From Dromiciops gliroides (Eukaryota; Chordata; Mammalia; Microbiotheria; Microbiotheriidae), in NCBI RefSeq assembly GCF_019393635.1, contig NC_057866.1:4304223-4368222 (forward strand): a stretch of 64,000 nt of DNA. Direction: 5' to 3'. Made by a program: the position numbers and the translations under genes. This document shows, piece after piece, positions 23,375-34,234 of this stretch. Every line of letters begins with the position of its first letter. Position 1 is the first letter of the stretch. The notes beneath the pieces were generated by a model. That model saw only the letters and a list, made by a program, of their open reading frames with translations, did not search any database and had not been told where the DNA came from.

Positions 23375-23634
23375 GTTGTTTTGTTTTGTTTTGTTTTGTT
23401 TTTGTCATTTTTCAGTCATGTCCAACTCTTTGTGACCCCATTCGGGGTTTTCTTGGCAGAGATACTGGAAGTGTTTGCCATTTCCTTTTCCAGCTCATTT
23501 TACAGATGAAGAAACTGAGGCAAACAGTGTTAAGTGACTTGCTTAGGATCACTCAGCTAGAAAGTATCTAAGGTCAGATTTGAACTGACTGACTCCAAGG
23601 CTGGCATTCTACTCACTGTGCCACCCAGCTGATC
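23375..23634 (-). repeat. RTE-tailed SINE (MAR4 type)
   Basis: Reverse copy. The left side is (GTTTT)n, the tail reversed. Then come CAGTCATGTCCAACTCTTTG and the CCATTTCCTTTTCCAGCTC part, which resembles the 3' end of RTE/BovB LINEs, then a CORE-SINE-like body and the head CACCCAGCTGATCC. Confidence 0.8.
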
Positions 23635-23649
23635 CTACCTGGCAACTAG

Positions 23650-23865
23650 GGGAGTTTTGATAGCAACAAGGGGCATTTACAGAGCACCTGAAGATGCCCT
23701 TTACACTCCTCATGTCATTTGAGTAGGGACTCACAGATAGCATCTTTCCCATTTATCAGATGAACAGTGGAGGCTCAGGGAGGTTACATAATTCCCACGA
23801 TCACAGAAACAGTAGCTCAGGTGTCCTGACCCTGGGCAGAGGGCTCTCTCCATTCCACCATGACT
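23650..23865 (-). repeat. MIR SINE, decayed
   Basis: CATTTACAGAGCACC, CCCATTTATCAGATGAAC, CCCACGATCACAG and CTCTCCATTCCACCATG keep the reversed MIR order. Confidence 0.55.
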
Positions 23866-23869
23866 TTCA

Positions 23870-24860
23870 CTGAGAATCTGGGTACAGCCCCACCCCTCCC
23901 CCACTGTCCCAGGGGCTATGAGAAACTCTCCAGGTCCTAGTCATGTCCCCTGGGTCTGAACCCTGTTCATCTCTACATGCTTTTAATTCCTCATGCCTGT
24001 TTCCCAGGCTCCTGGGGGTTTTGAATGGACGTCTCACTGGAGTCCTGGACTTTCTCAGAGACCCCATCCTACTTCTCCGAACAATTCCATCCTCTGTTCC
24101 ATTGTTTGCCGGATCAACAAGCTACATCTCCGAAGAACGAACTCCCTCTTCCTGCAGCCAACCAAACAAGCCTTGCCAGTTTCCGATCCAGGAAGCTGGC
24201 ACTCGCCCAGCGCCAGCCGAGTCTGGGAACCCAAACATGCGGCTTGTGTCACTTGGGAGCATGGGGAAGCTGGTGGCTCCCTGGCCCCACCTCCCCACTC
24301 CGGCCCAGCTCTCCCCTACCTGTGGATCTGACAATTCGGAGGAAAATCCATCTGGGCTGCGCACCCACCATCTCTAAACTGAGTGCAGACGAAGCGGGAA
24401 CTGGGGTCTGACCCAAACACAGCATTCTGCCCACTGCTCCACAAGAAGCTTGGGGCATTCTCCCCATTGTACTCTCATACGAGTGCTGAGGTCCCTTGCA
24501 GCTCCAAGACCACAGGGAAGGAAAGGAGATCAGAGATCGGCTCTAGTCCGATTTCCCTGGGCATGAAAGAGAACACAGAGCCCCAGGAACCCTCCAGGAC
24601 TAAAGAAAGGGTGGGGATCATGTCCTAAAGGGAGCAGGGAAGGGAGGGCTGACTCAGCCTTCCCGTGAGACCCTCACATAAGTCTACTGCAGGCATAGGG
24701 AATATATACAGAGACATAAAGACAAGGATTCTGGGCTGTAGACACAGGTTAGTCCATTTTAGACTTGGGGCAGAGTAATTTGCGTCAGTGCATGGAGGTG
24801 GGAGATTGGATTATGAGCTGGGAACCAGGTGGGGGCATAGTTTAGCTCAGACTGCAGGAT
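23870..24860. other. GC-richer unassigned stretch
   Basis: 23940-24420 is open in several frames on both strands (up to 144 codons). This is better explained by its base composition than by a gene, since no frame shows a motif and no splice sites frame it. No repeat recognised. It could be a small regulatory element. Confidence 0.3.
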
Positions 24861-24864
24861 ATCT

Positions 24865-25260
24865 GACAGGGAGAAATGTGATATGAAGCTGGACAGGCTG
24901 TAGCCAGCTTATGGAGGTCCATCAGTGACAGGTTGAGTCATTTGTATTTTGTCCTAGAGACAATAGGGAGCCACAAATGATTCTTGAGCACAGCCATGGA
25001 TTTGGGACATTGCCAGACTGTACTTGAGGAAGTTTTTTTGGTAGTTGTGGCCTGGAGGGGAAAGAGGCTTGAGGCAGAAGGACCAATAGGACATTACAGT
25101 CGTCTAGATAAGAGGTGATAAGGGCAGAGAGATGAGGACAGCTGACAGTGGTGATAGAATCAACAGGACCTGGTGACCAGTTGGGGTGAGGACCAGAGGG
25201 TGAAAGAGAGGATGCAGTCCAGGGTGACCCTGAGTTTTTGATAAATTCGGGCCATTATTG
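24865..25260. repeat. Ancient interspersed repeat, second copy of the unnamed family
   Basis: TGTATTTTGTCCTAGAGACAATAGGGAGCCAC (paraphrased), AGGACATTACAGTCGTCTAG and TGACCCTGAGTTTTTG are the counterparts of segments in 3330-4445. Confidence 0.5.
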
Positions 25261-26060
25261 TTGCTGTGTTTTTTTTTTAAATAACAGTTAAAGCAATCTT
25301 TGTCTTTTATAAACTCTCGATTTCCCAAGCCTTGGAATTAAATGTCAGATAAAGGTAGTGTGTGTTTTCTCATGGCAGAAAAATGTTTCTTTATTGCTTC
25401 ATACTTAAAAAACAAAGAACTGATTTAGATCTGTCAGTTCCTGGGCTTTCTCATATTCATGTTTGTCATAGTACAGTGGAGTCCACAAAGGACAATTAGA
25501 GGATGTCATTGTTGGGGTGTCAGAAGAGAAATTGCATAAACTGGGCCCATCATCAGTCACTGGTCAGATTAGCTTTCCTGGCAGGCAGCCCTGCTCTCCC
25601 CTCCCCCATTTCAGATGGGTTTGGGTGGGTAGGGTGGGCCTTTTCTTGAATAACTTTTGGGGCATTTTTGTTTCCTTGAGCATTTATGTTACTGAAACCC
25701 AGCCCATGACATCATTGGTAAAATGTCCTTAATAGCACAAGAAATCAGGGGCAAGATTTGTCTATTTCAAATGTTTCCCATTTAACCTGTTGGGAAACTC
25801 CTGTTTGTCAGAGTTGACTAACCCTGTTCCTGGCCCTTGCTTATAGGCAGGCAGAGAAAGCAGCCAGAGAGATGATGTCATTTGAAAGAAGCTGAGAAAG
25901 ACCTTCTGTCCCCAAACACCCCTCTCATCTGTGCTGGGGTGGCTGGATCGGGTGGCAAGCACCTACTGTGTGCATGACCTACTATGTTCACAACCTGTTA
26001 TGGCCTCTGGGGAATACAGAAATAGAAAGTGAAGGTGCTGCCCCTGTGGAGCTCTGTACC
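25260..26060. other. Unassigned stretch
   Basis: No gene or clear repeat. A T-run lies at about 25269. Confidence 0.3.
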
Positions 26061-26061
26061 A

Positions 26062-26290
26062 TTGAGCTGCTACGTGGCTCCATGGATAGACCCCTGGGCC
26101 TGGAGTCAGGAGGACCTTAAATCCGACCTCAGATTCCGGGGCTCTGAGACCTTGGGCAACTCACTTAAGCTCCCTTAGCTTCTGTTTTCCCACCTGCAAT
26201 TTGAGGATGATCATAGCACCCACTACAGGTTGTTGTGAAGATCAAAGGAGATAATATTTGTAAACACTCTGTAAATCTTAAAGAGTTCTA
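26062..26290 (+). repeat. MIR/Ther1 SINE
   Basis: Forward copy: CTACGTGGCTCCATGGATAG head, CTTGGGCAACTCACTTAAGC core, GTTGTTGTGAAGATCAAAGG and AAACACTCTGTAAATC end. Confidence 0.8.
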
Positions 26291-26291
26291 T

Positions 26292-26539
26292 GTTGTTATT
26301 ACTGTTGTTCAGTCGAGTCCAACTCTTTGTGACCCTATTGGGAATTTTCTTGACAAAGACAGTAAAGCGATTTGCCATTTTCTTCTCCAGCTTATTTGAT
26401 AGATGAGGAAACTGAGGCAAACATAGTGAAGTGACTTGTATAGGGTCACATAGCTAGTAAGTATCTGAGGCCAGATCTGAACTCAGGTCTTCCTGACTCC
26501 AGGCCTGGGGCTCTATCTACTGTGCCACCTAGTTGTCCC
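26292..26539 (-). repeat. RTE-tailed SINE (MAR4 type)
   Basis: Reverse copy: TGTTGTTCAGTCGAGTCCAAC, GGGAATTTTCTTGACAAAG, body, then CACCTAGTTGTCCC. It abuts the 3' end of the preceding MIR. Confidence 0.85.
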
Positions 26540-26574
26540 TAAAAAGCTCTCCAAATGCTAGCTCTCAGTTCTCC

Positions 26575-28420
26575 TCCTTAGGGTCAAACAGATCAAATCT
26601 GGTCCCTCTTCCATATGTCAAATCTTCAGTGAAGATTTCATGTCCCTACCCCTCTCTTCTTTTTCAAACAAAACATGCCCAATTCTCTCAACCAGTTCTC
26701 TAATGGTATCCATTTGAATCCAGGCACTATCCTCACCAGAGTCCTGAGGGGAGTTTCCACCTTGTCAATTTCCTCCCTAAAATATGATGTTCCAGGTGTG
26801 ATCTGCCCAGCATTCAATGAGAAGACTGCCCCCTGTGGACACTGTGTTTGTTCGTCTCAATGAAGTCCAACTTTGAGGTAGCTTTCTTGGTGGCTAAAGT
26901 CCCCCTGTTTACTTAGATTGAGTTTATAATTACTAACTTCAGCCCATCCCCAGGATTTTTAGATGAGCTGCTGACCAGCCATGCTTCCATTATTTTACAG
27001 ATATGCCACTAATTTTTGAACCTGTGCATAAGATATTACATATAATCAACTTCATTGAATTTCATCTCAGTAGATCCAGCCCAGGATGCCAGCCTCTTCA
27101 CATATTTTTGGGGCCAGCTCTGTGCCATCTCCAAGTTTATGAGGACAACATTGGTGCCTTTACTGAAGGCATGGGTAGCATTTTTAAGTAACACGGATGC
27201 AAACACAGATTTCTGGAAGCACGCCATTGGAACTCTTCCAAATTGACACAGAATCATTAATAAGAGCTATTCACTGGAGCCACCCATTTCATCAACCCCA
27301 AATCCATCTAGCCATACTGTCATCTAGCTCACATTTCTCCATCTCTTCTATAAGCAAAATGCCTTTGCTAAAATCCAGTTAACCTACATCTATAGCATCC
27401 ATCTGTTCTACCTGTTGTTTTTCCCTTCGGTCCAGCCCTATGATTTCATTGGCATACTCTCAATTCCCTCTCCCTCATGGTGGAGAACTACCTTTCCCAA
27501 TTCATAGCAGCAGCTGTTTGGAAATTTATATTTTTCAAGAGTTTCCTGGAGTTAATGAGAGGTTACATGACTTGCCTATGATCATGCAACAAGCATTTAC
27601 CAGAGGAGGAAAAGTAGAAACAAGCCTTCATTAAGTACCTACTATGTGCCAGGCACAGGGCTAAGTGCTTCCAAACAGTATTTCATCTGAAATAATGAAA
27701 GGAGGTGCTATGATTATCCTTATTTTACAGTTGGGGAAACTGAGGCAGAAGCTTAAATGACTTGCCCAGGGTCACACAGATGGAAAGTCAGATTGGAGCA
27801 CAGGTCTTCCTGACCTCCAACACTCTATCACTGTGGCGCCCCCTAGTGCCTCTCAGAATAAAACTGTTCATCATTATGTATTCATTACATCTGCTTCTCA
27901 CTACTTTGGTAAACCCATCAGGAAAGGCTATGAGCTCAGTCTGGCCTTGCCTGTTCTCACATCCTTTTACAGATGCTCATCAGCCCTCCCTTTAATAATA
28001 TGTGTGAGATTTAGCCTCAGGCATCAAAATCCAGCTTGCCATCCCAGAGATGCCTTCTCTTCCTTCATTTGAAAAGCAGGACATTTATCCTCCTCCTCCA
28101 ATCCTCCAGGATTTGTCCAAGGTCCTGGACAGTGACTCAGTCATCACATCTGTGTGTTCTTTCACTGTCCAGAGAGGGAGTTTTTCTGTGCCTTGTGACT
28201 GAAATTCACCAAGGGCAGCTGGTGCTTTCTCACTAGCTCCTTCTTGATCTTGGACTTTAACTCCCTCCTACCCATTTTTGTCCTGTCCTTTCTAGCATGA
28301 ACATTATTCTCTTTGTCAGAAAAAAGGAATAAAATCAGAGTTGGCTTCCTGACTCTTGTCCTTCGTCTGTTACCATCCTCTTGTTCCATCTACTACAAGT
28401 AGAAATCTTATCCCTTCAGT
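26575..28420 (-). repeat. L3/CR1 LINE, about 1.8 kb
   Basis: On the minus strand the text runs through the L3 3' part (CAGGTGTGATCTGCCCAGC, CTGTGCCATCTCCAAGTTTATG), the RT part (CTTCCAAATTGACACAGAATC, CCATACTGTCATCTAGCTCAC, AAATGCCTTTGCTAAAATCC) and the spacer before it (GACTGAAATTCACCAAGGGC, ACTAGCTCCTTCTTGATC). A MIR at 27600-27848 interrupts it. The order is preserved, so it is one insertion and not scattered pieces. Confidence 0.7.
27600..27848 (-). repeat. MIR/Ther1 SINE inside the L3
   Basis: Reverse copy: CCTACTATGTGCCAGGCACA, TTATTTTACAGTTGGGG, TGCCCAGGGTCACACAGATGG, and the head end GTGGCGCCCCCTAG. Confidence 0.8.
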
Positions 28421-28449
28421 GATCCAGCACTTTTCCACAGTAGAGATTT

Positions 28450-28705
28450 TTTTTAAAAGAAGAAAGAAAGAAGAAAGTAAAAGAGAGGAAGGAAAAGATA
28501 GGAGGGAGGGAGGAAGGAAAAGATGGGAAGAAGGAAGGAAGGAAGGAAAGAAGGAAGGAAGGAAGGAAGGAAGGAAGGAAGGAAGGAAGGAAGGAAGGAA
28601 GGAAGGAAGGAAGGAAGGAAGGAAGGAAGGAAGGAAGGAAGGAAGGAAGGAAGGAAAAGATGGGAGGGAGGGAGGGAGGGAGGGAGGGAGGAAAAAGAAA
28701 GAAAA
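28450..28705 (+). repeat. (GGAA)n microsatellite array
   Basis: About 106 bp of unbroken GGAA (28550-28656) lie in a purine-only tract of about 250 bp. The edges repeat a GGAAAAGATGGGA unit (about 28514 and 28653, and a variant at about 28491), which suggests growth by slippage plus unit duplication. Long frames here are repeat translations (KEGR)n. Confidence 0.97.
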
Positions 28706-28852
28706 GTGTTCTTAATCTTTCCTAACTAGTTTCAGCTGATTCTGAGAATGAACACTTCTGACTGCTCTTAAAGAACCATGTCGTGCTTGTGTATTTTTTT
28801 CCCTGTTACCTCCCTTTGTTCCTACGTTTGTGCTTGCTTTTTAAAAATATCT

Positions 28853-29133
28853 GGGTCTCCCTGTCTTGCTCATATTGAAAAAACAGAAGCCACTCATAGG
28901 CCTGATCCTACTCTGATGGTCATCAGACTTTGGACCTGCTCTTTTTCTAACCTGAGCCTGTCTACCTGTCCTTAGGGTACCTGGCTGAGCCCACTCCCAG
29001 TGGTTCACCATATTAAGGTCAAATTCAGTGTAGATACCCAAACAGCTTATCCCACTGCAGCCCTGAACCACTGAGCTCAAGACACACAAGAGCCTTAGCT
29101 TCCCCAATAGCTGCGATTACAGGCACATCTGGC
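28853..29133 (-). pseudogene. RN7SL pseudogene: 7SL (SRP) RNA pseudogene, nearly full length
   Basis: The minus strand follows 7SL RNA, the RNA of the signal recognition particle, from end to end and in order. GTGCCTGTAATCGCAGCTA is at the 5' end, GGGAAGCTAAGGCT next. Then come CTTGAG and GGGCTGCAGTG, AATATGGTGA in the middle, and CTAAGGA and GAGCAGGTC further on. Near the 3' end are CAGAGTAGGATCAGGCCTATGAGTGGC-like text (paraphrase) and GAGACCC. The length is about 281 nt against about 300 nt for 7SL. Scattered changes and small gaps mark it as a pseudogene. It includes the S domain, so it is not an Alu- or B1-like SINE, which lack that part. Confidence 0.88.
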
Positions 29134-29400
29134 TTCTGTGTATTTGTTTATAAACCATCTATTTGATTGGTGAAGTCCCTGTGCTTCCAGTTGTTCTCTT
29201 TGGACACACTTCTCTTTCCTCTCTATTAGAATTGCTTCTCTATATGTCTTTATATGATTGAGAACTTTCCATCTTGCCCTCTAGAATTTTACTTCACTGG
29301 GCCCTCCCTATCCTTCTTCTAAACCTTTTGAAATCTGCTCACCTAAAACCTAAGGAACATGCCAGACTGTACCTGAGTTTCCTCTTCTCTCTCATAAATT

Positions 29401-29544
29401 CTCTTTTTTTTCAGGGCAATGAGGGTTACGTGACTTGCCCAGGGTCACACAGCTAGTAAGTGTCAAGTGTCTGAGGCCGGATTTGAACTCAGGTCCTCCT
29501 GAATCCCAGGCCAATGCTTTATCCACTGGGCCACTTAGCTGCCC
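29401..29544 (-). repeat. Marsupial CORE-SINE, subfamily A
   Basis: Reverse copy, T-run and CAGGGCAATGAGGG to CACTTAGCTGCCCC. Target repeats TCTCATAAAT flank it. Confidence 0.93.
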
Positions 29545-29549
29545 CTTCT

Positions 29550-30005
29550 TCTCATAAATGCTTAAATGGAGTATCCACTTCCTCCTAATAAGTGTGACCT
29601 TGAGATGGCGCCTTCCTTTCCCTTGATTCTTCATTTCCCAATCTGTCAAATGAAGGGTTTGGACCAACTGATTTCTTAGATCTTTCAATATCCTTTAATG
29701 TTGCACGGGTTTTACTATTTTTTATTTAACTTTTAAAAATGTTGACCTCACTACAAAATGAGGGAAAAATGTTGCCATGTACACAGCAGAATGTAGGAGT
29801 GGATTCAGTATAAAACAATACATTTCCATTTCAAGAAAACCTGTCAAATACATATTGCCTGTTGTTTTCAAATCTGCTGGGCCTTTCTCTGCTTCCATGT
29901 TGTTTTTCTTTTGTTCTTGGCCATGCACTTTTTATTTTGTTATTTTTGCCTCCATGAATTTTAAACCAGCCTATTGCTAGTCACTTTGTTTGTGAAAATT
30001 GAACT
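29550..30005. other. Unassigned stretch
   Basis: 29570-29690 resembles the 3' part of a MIR (TGTGACCTTGAGATGG, CCCAATCTGTCAAATGAAGGG). The remainder is AT-rich and unrecognised. Confidence 0.3.
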
Positions 30006-30008
30006 TTT

Positions 30009-30165
30009 GGGGCAGCTAGGTGGGTGCAGTGGATAGAGCACCAGCCCCGGAGTCAGGAGTACCTGAGTTCAAATCCGGCCTCAAATGATTGACACTTACT
30101 AGCTGTGTGACCCTGGGCAAGTCACTTAACCCCAATTGCCTCACCAAAAAAAGAAAAAAAAAGAA
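30009..30165 (+). repeat. Marsupial CORE-SINE, subfamily B
   Basis: Forward copy with TAGAGC, GAGTCAGGAGTACC and AATTGCCTCACC. The target repeat GAAAATTGAACTTTT flanks both sides exactly. Confidence 0.95.
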
Positions 30166-30317
30166 AATTGAACTTTTAAAAAATTAATCAAAATCTACCT
30201 TCTTCCCCATCTATGTACTTCCCCAACTTTAAAAGAAAGGAAAACAAAGGTCTTGTAACAAATATATGTAGCCAATCAAAAACAAATCCCACATTAACTA
30301 TGTTTATCTACCCATTA

Positions 30318-30415
30318 ATCTGTCATCTATCTATCTGTCTGTCATATATCCATCTGTCTCTGTCATCTATCTGTCTATCATCCATCCTTCTATCTATCTG
30401 TTTGTCTATATCTTT
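30318..30415. repeat. Imperfect (ATCT/GTCT)n repeat
   Basis: Pyrimidine-rich ATCT, GTCT and ATCC units over about 95 bp. Confidence 0.8.
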
Positions 30416-30459
30416 AAGCAAGAATTACTTTGTAAACAAACACAGTTCCAACATAATTT

Positions 30460-31060
30460 GAAAAATTCAAGTTGGGACCATCAAAAATCAAAAGGGTAAA
30501 TTTTATAATGTCTTGAAATAATAATATTTTTTAAAGTATGCCTAATTAGGAGTCTACTAGTCAAGTCATTCTCTTCTCTTTCCCATTAAATCTTATTCAC
30601 CAAATTTCTAGGAATAATCAAAATAAGTTCATTGCTCTCCAATTTGCTTCAGTAAGCACAAAGGATATATTTAGTTCTGAATATTGACAGTTAACATTCT
30701 GCCCCACTTTTCAATAAGACACTTTTATTGAATCATATTATGGAAGAACATATCTCCTTGGGATTCCTGTCCATTACCCAGTATCCTCCTGCACTTGCCA
30801 TGATGTTTAAAGTGTGTGAGACTTAGGTGAATTTGCAATTAAAATATGAGTCCAAATGAATATAGAGCAAATATTTTAGCATGTTCAGCTCTCCCTACGG
30901 ACCTCCTATTCCTTGATTCTGCATTAATCTTCATGGTCCAAACATATAATTTGTGGAGGCAATGAAAGAAAAAGGAAAAAGTCAATGCAGTTTCACTTAG
31001 TCATCATTCATGTTCTCATATCCTGGAAATAGGATTATGACTCGTCAGGAATAGAGAGAA
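30460..31060. other. Unassigned AT-rich stretch
   Basis: 30590-30800 has wording like a decayed L1 3' UTR (TCCAATTTGCTTCAGTAAGC, ATCTCCTTGGGATTCC), too weak to call. No gene seen. Confidence 0.3.
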
Positions 31061-31064
31061 GTGT

Positions 31065-31285
31065 GGGACAGGTTGACCAAGGAGATCAGAGACCTGGTTC
31101 TATTGCTAACTTGCTACATGACCCATAGGAAACCCCTTCCTCTCTCTGGGTCATCTCCAGTCATCTTGATGTATATCTTGTACTTGAACCCATGTGGGTC
31201 TGGAGGGGAGAGTGAGGCTGGTGACCTGGCACAGCTCTTCCTCACTTCAATCCAGCTGCAGGTTATGACATTCCTATGTCATGGT
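31065..31285 (+). repeat. MAR1 SINE, long form, decayed
   Basis: GGGTCATCTCCAGTCATCTTG, GAGTGAGGCTGGTGACCTGG and CTCTTCCTCACTTCAATCC are the 3' unit of long-form MAR1. The short CORE-SINEs in this window lack this part. Confidence 0.65.
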
Positions 31286-31289
31286 GGAG

Positions 31290-31640
31290 AAACAATAGGC
31301 TGTTTCCTATGCCTGGAATGCTGCCCCTCCTCACCTTGTTTCTTTGAATCACTAGTTTCCTTCAGGGCTCTGCTCAAATGATCCCTCTTATGTGAAGTCT
31401 TTCCTGACCGCTCCCCCACAATTACCTGGGGGCTATTTTGTATACAATATCTATAGATGTTTTGCGTCTACTTCTATGTATACATAATGTCTCCCATAAT
31501 AACGATGGTTAAAAATAACAACAGTAATAAAGGCTAGCATTTGTATAGTGTGTTCTTACAAATATTTCATTTCTAAAGCACTTAGCAGTGTCAAAAACGT
31601 AGCAGGTGCTCAATAAATGCTTGTTTCCTTCCTCCCTCCC
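31290..31640 (+). repeat. L2 LINE 3' end
   Basis: TTCCTATGCCTGGAATGCTG, CTTCAGGGCTCTGCTCAAATG and TCTTTCCTGACC are L2 ORF2-end and 3' UTR text. It ends near GCAGGTGCTCAATAAATGC. The last 130 bp may be a separate MIR tail. Confidence 0.65.
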
Positions 31641-31730
31641 TTCTTTACTTCCTTCCTTTTTCTTTATTTCTTTGCCTCTTTCTTTCCCTTCCTTTCCTTC
31701 CTCCCTTCCTTCCTTCTCTCCCTCCCTGTA
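31620..31730. repeat. Imperfect (TTCC/TTTC)n repeat
   Basis: Pyrimidine-rich tract of CTTCC, CCTCC and CTTT units directly after the L2/MIR end. Confidence 0.85.
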
Positions 31731-31804
31731 GAGAGACTTCTTGTGCAAGAAGGTGTTGGACTCAGCAGGCTCTGAAGTCCTTCCCAAACCCAAGATTCAA
31801 TACT

Positions 31805-32255
31805 TTTATGATTCTAAATAGACTTTTTGGCTGAAGGAGAGAGTTTATGGAAAGAGATAATGGAAAAGAAGGCTTGAGAGATAACTTGGCCCCAAATTGT
31901 GGAGTTTCTTGAATACCAATCCAAGGAGGGCAGACCTGGAAGGATAGGCAATGGAGAGACTGCAGGCATTTCAGGAGAGGTGCAATCTGAGTAGAGGAGA
32001 GCAGTGGGAGATTCATTTGGCAGCATGTGCAGAATGGATTGGAAGTTGGATCGGTTACTATTGGAACAGTCCAGGTAGGTCATCATGAGGATTGGAACTA
32101 GGGTGTTGACCAGAGTAATAAAGATAAAATTGACAGGGCATGACAGCTGATTGCATGCTAGCAGTAAGGGAGAAGAAAGTCAAAACTACTGCTGAGGTAT
32201 TGAGCCTGGGATTAGGGGTGGGTGGATGGGGGTACCTCTGCTGGGGTGAAGGGAG
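31805..32255. repeat. Ancient interspersed repeat, third copy of the unnamed family
   Basis: GTTTATGGAAAGAGATAATGG, TTGGAACAGTCCAGGTAGG and TGAGCCTGGGATTAGG follow the layout of the copies at 3330 and 24865, more decayed. Confidence 0.4.
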
Positions 32256-32279
32256 AAACACCTAAAGGCAGTCATGAAC

Positions 32280-32582
32280 TAAGCTCTCTCCAAAACCACC
32301 TCTCTTTGGTGATGTCCCTCCTTTCCTCTAAGTAGTCCCTGATGTCACCTCCTCTGCAAAGCCTTTGCTGACCTACCCATCACCATCAGGCAAGAGTGAT
32401 TATAACCCTTTGCTGGACTCTCCTCATCATGTCCTACTGTGTGACATGCTTATTTGGGCATGTGGTATCTCCGAGCCCCTTTGAAGGCAGGGCCTGGGTC
32501 ATCCTTCACCCTGCTTTCTCAGGTGCTGATCAGAGGCATTGCCTCACACACAGTAGGCATTTATTAATGCTTTGTTGATTCT
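32280..32582 (+). repeat. L2 LINE 3' end
   Basis: CACCTCCTCTGCAAAGCCTTTGCTGACC (paraphrased) and CTTTGAAGGCAGGGCCTGG lead to the CACAGTAGGCATTTATTAATGC end. Confidence 0.7.
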
Positions 32583-32764
32583 AGGGATTGACACTCCTGA
32601 TATGCTTACATATTCCTCAATGCTGTGAAGACTGAAAATAAAGTAGCCCCAGCCACTGGGGCCTTTGAAGGTTGCCAGGACTTCCCACCCTCTGTTCACC
32701 TTAACCTAGGCCCAGCATCCAGCCTACCTGCAGAATGAGAGCCTAGGCTCAGAGACTCAGCCTT

Positions 32765-32890
32765 GGGAGATCCTTAGAGTTGGTCAACTCCAATCCTCTC
32801 ATTTTACAGATGAGAAAACAAAGACAGCAAGAGCATAGGTGACTTGCCCCGGGTTACACTGCCAATAAGTGTCTCAGGCAGAGTAAAATC
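32765..32890 (-). repeat. MIR3-like SINE
   Basis: GGGAGATCCTTAGAGTTGG, CTCATTTTACAGATGAG and GACTTGCCCCGGGTTACAC in reversed order. Confidence 0.6.
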
Positions 32891-34080
32891 TGTCCAGATG
32901 CTAATGTGCTTCTTTTATTACTGGCTGATGAACAAGGTTTTGAGCAGGCATCCCCAAGAGAGACAGTGTTTGTTTTACTACATTAAGCAGTCAACATCAG
33001 ATGAACTCTAGCAACAATGTCTCCACCATTTCCTTCTGCATTGGTCAAGGACTGCAGGAAGGTACCAATGCTCCTCTGTAACAAGCGGGACCCTTGCTGA
33101 CTGCCTGATTCCTTACTGACAGCCCATCACCTGGGACAGTGTTCAGTCTCCTGTCAGAGGGAGCCAAGTGATTGATTATTTCACTTTTGATTTTGACTTT
33201 CACACTGCCTAAAATTAATGTCCTTAAATCTGACCCAGGGAGAGCAAAGAAAGACAGGCTTATAGATGTTTGTTTGTTTTAAGAGAAATGTACCAAGGAC
33301 CAAATATGATTCATAACCAGAGGGTTTATAACAGGTCCATTTCTTTATCAGTAATTTCCTTATTTTCATGCCCCAAATTACCTCAATAACAATTGGAGCA
33401 TGGAGTCTTTATTTATGTGGCTTATTATACAAAGTAATAGGTTGTTGTGACATTCATGGTAAATTCTATACACCAGGGACTTGATTTCTTGGGCTGGGTG
33501 GGGGGCAGCAGGGTGTATATTACCCTTACCAAAAACACAAATACAACCAGACTATAAGTCACAGTCTTTGCCTGAGTCTCTGGGATTTTCACATGGGTCT
33601 TGGCCATGGTCACAAAGCCCCTAATTTGTACTTCTTTCTTCCCTTTCCAGATACCTTTTGTGTGTTTCTGAAATCTAACCTACTCCTCTTTTATTATTAC
33701 ATTATTAATGGATTTATCAGTGGCTTTATATTCACACTGATTTCTCTATGCAAAGTAATATCATATTCTATATTCACAGAGGTAATGAACTCTAAATTGC
33801 TCAAATCATGAACTTGACACACAAAAGACCAAAGGGAGGAAAGGGGGCCTGAATTCAGTCTACTCAAATTTTTTATTCTTGGGAAAGTTATTCCAAACTA
33901 TGTGGTTTTGAAATAAATATTTTCTTCATGATGCTTTACTGAATAGATTTTCATGAATACAAACTACAAATAACTTGAAAGACTTTACTCAAGTGATGAT
34001 TAAGCTCACTTTAAAAACATCTAAATGTTCATTACAAAACCTAACACGCTAAGGGACATTTTCTTTCTTTCTGTCTGTCT
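32890..34080. other. Unassigned stretch
   Basis: No recognisable gene or repeat apart from short AT-rich runs. 33630-34000 is AT-rich. Confidence 0.3.
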
Positions 34081-34081
34081 T

Positions 34082-34229
34082 TCTTTTTTTTTTGGTGAGG
34101 CAATTGGGGTTAAGTGACTTGCCCAGGGTCACACAGCCAGTAAGTGTTAAGTGTCTGAGGTTGGATTTGAACTCAGGTCCTCCTGACTCCAGGGCCAGTG
34201 CTCTATCCACTGTGCCATCGAGCTGCCCC
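34082..34229 (-). repeat. Marsupial CORE-SINE, subfamily B
   Basis: Reverse copy, T-run and GGTGAGGCAATTGGGG to ATCGAGCTGCCCCC. Target repeats AAGGGACATTTTCT / AAGGGGCATTTTCT flank it. Confidence 0.93.
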
Positions 34230-34234
34230 CTTAA

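Noticed and set aside
28450-28705. CRISPR array
   Set aside because: Simple tandem GGAA without spacers, in vertebrate DNA.
28356-28729. Open frames of over 60-119 codons on (GGAA)n
   Set aside because: Pure repeat translation (KEGR)n. The same applies to 38100-38510, 36151-36525 and 44651-44978.
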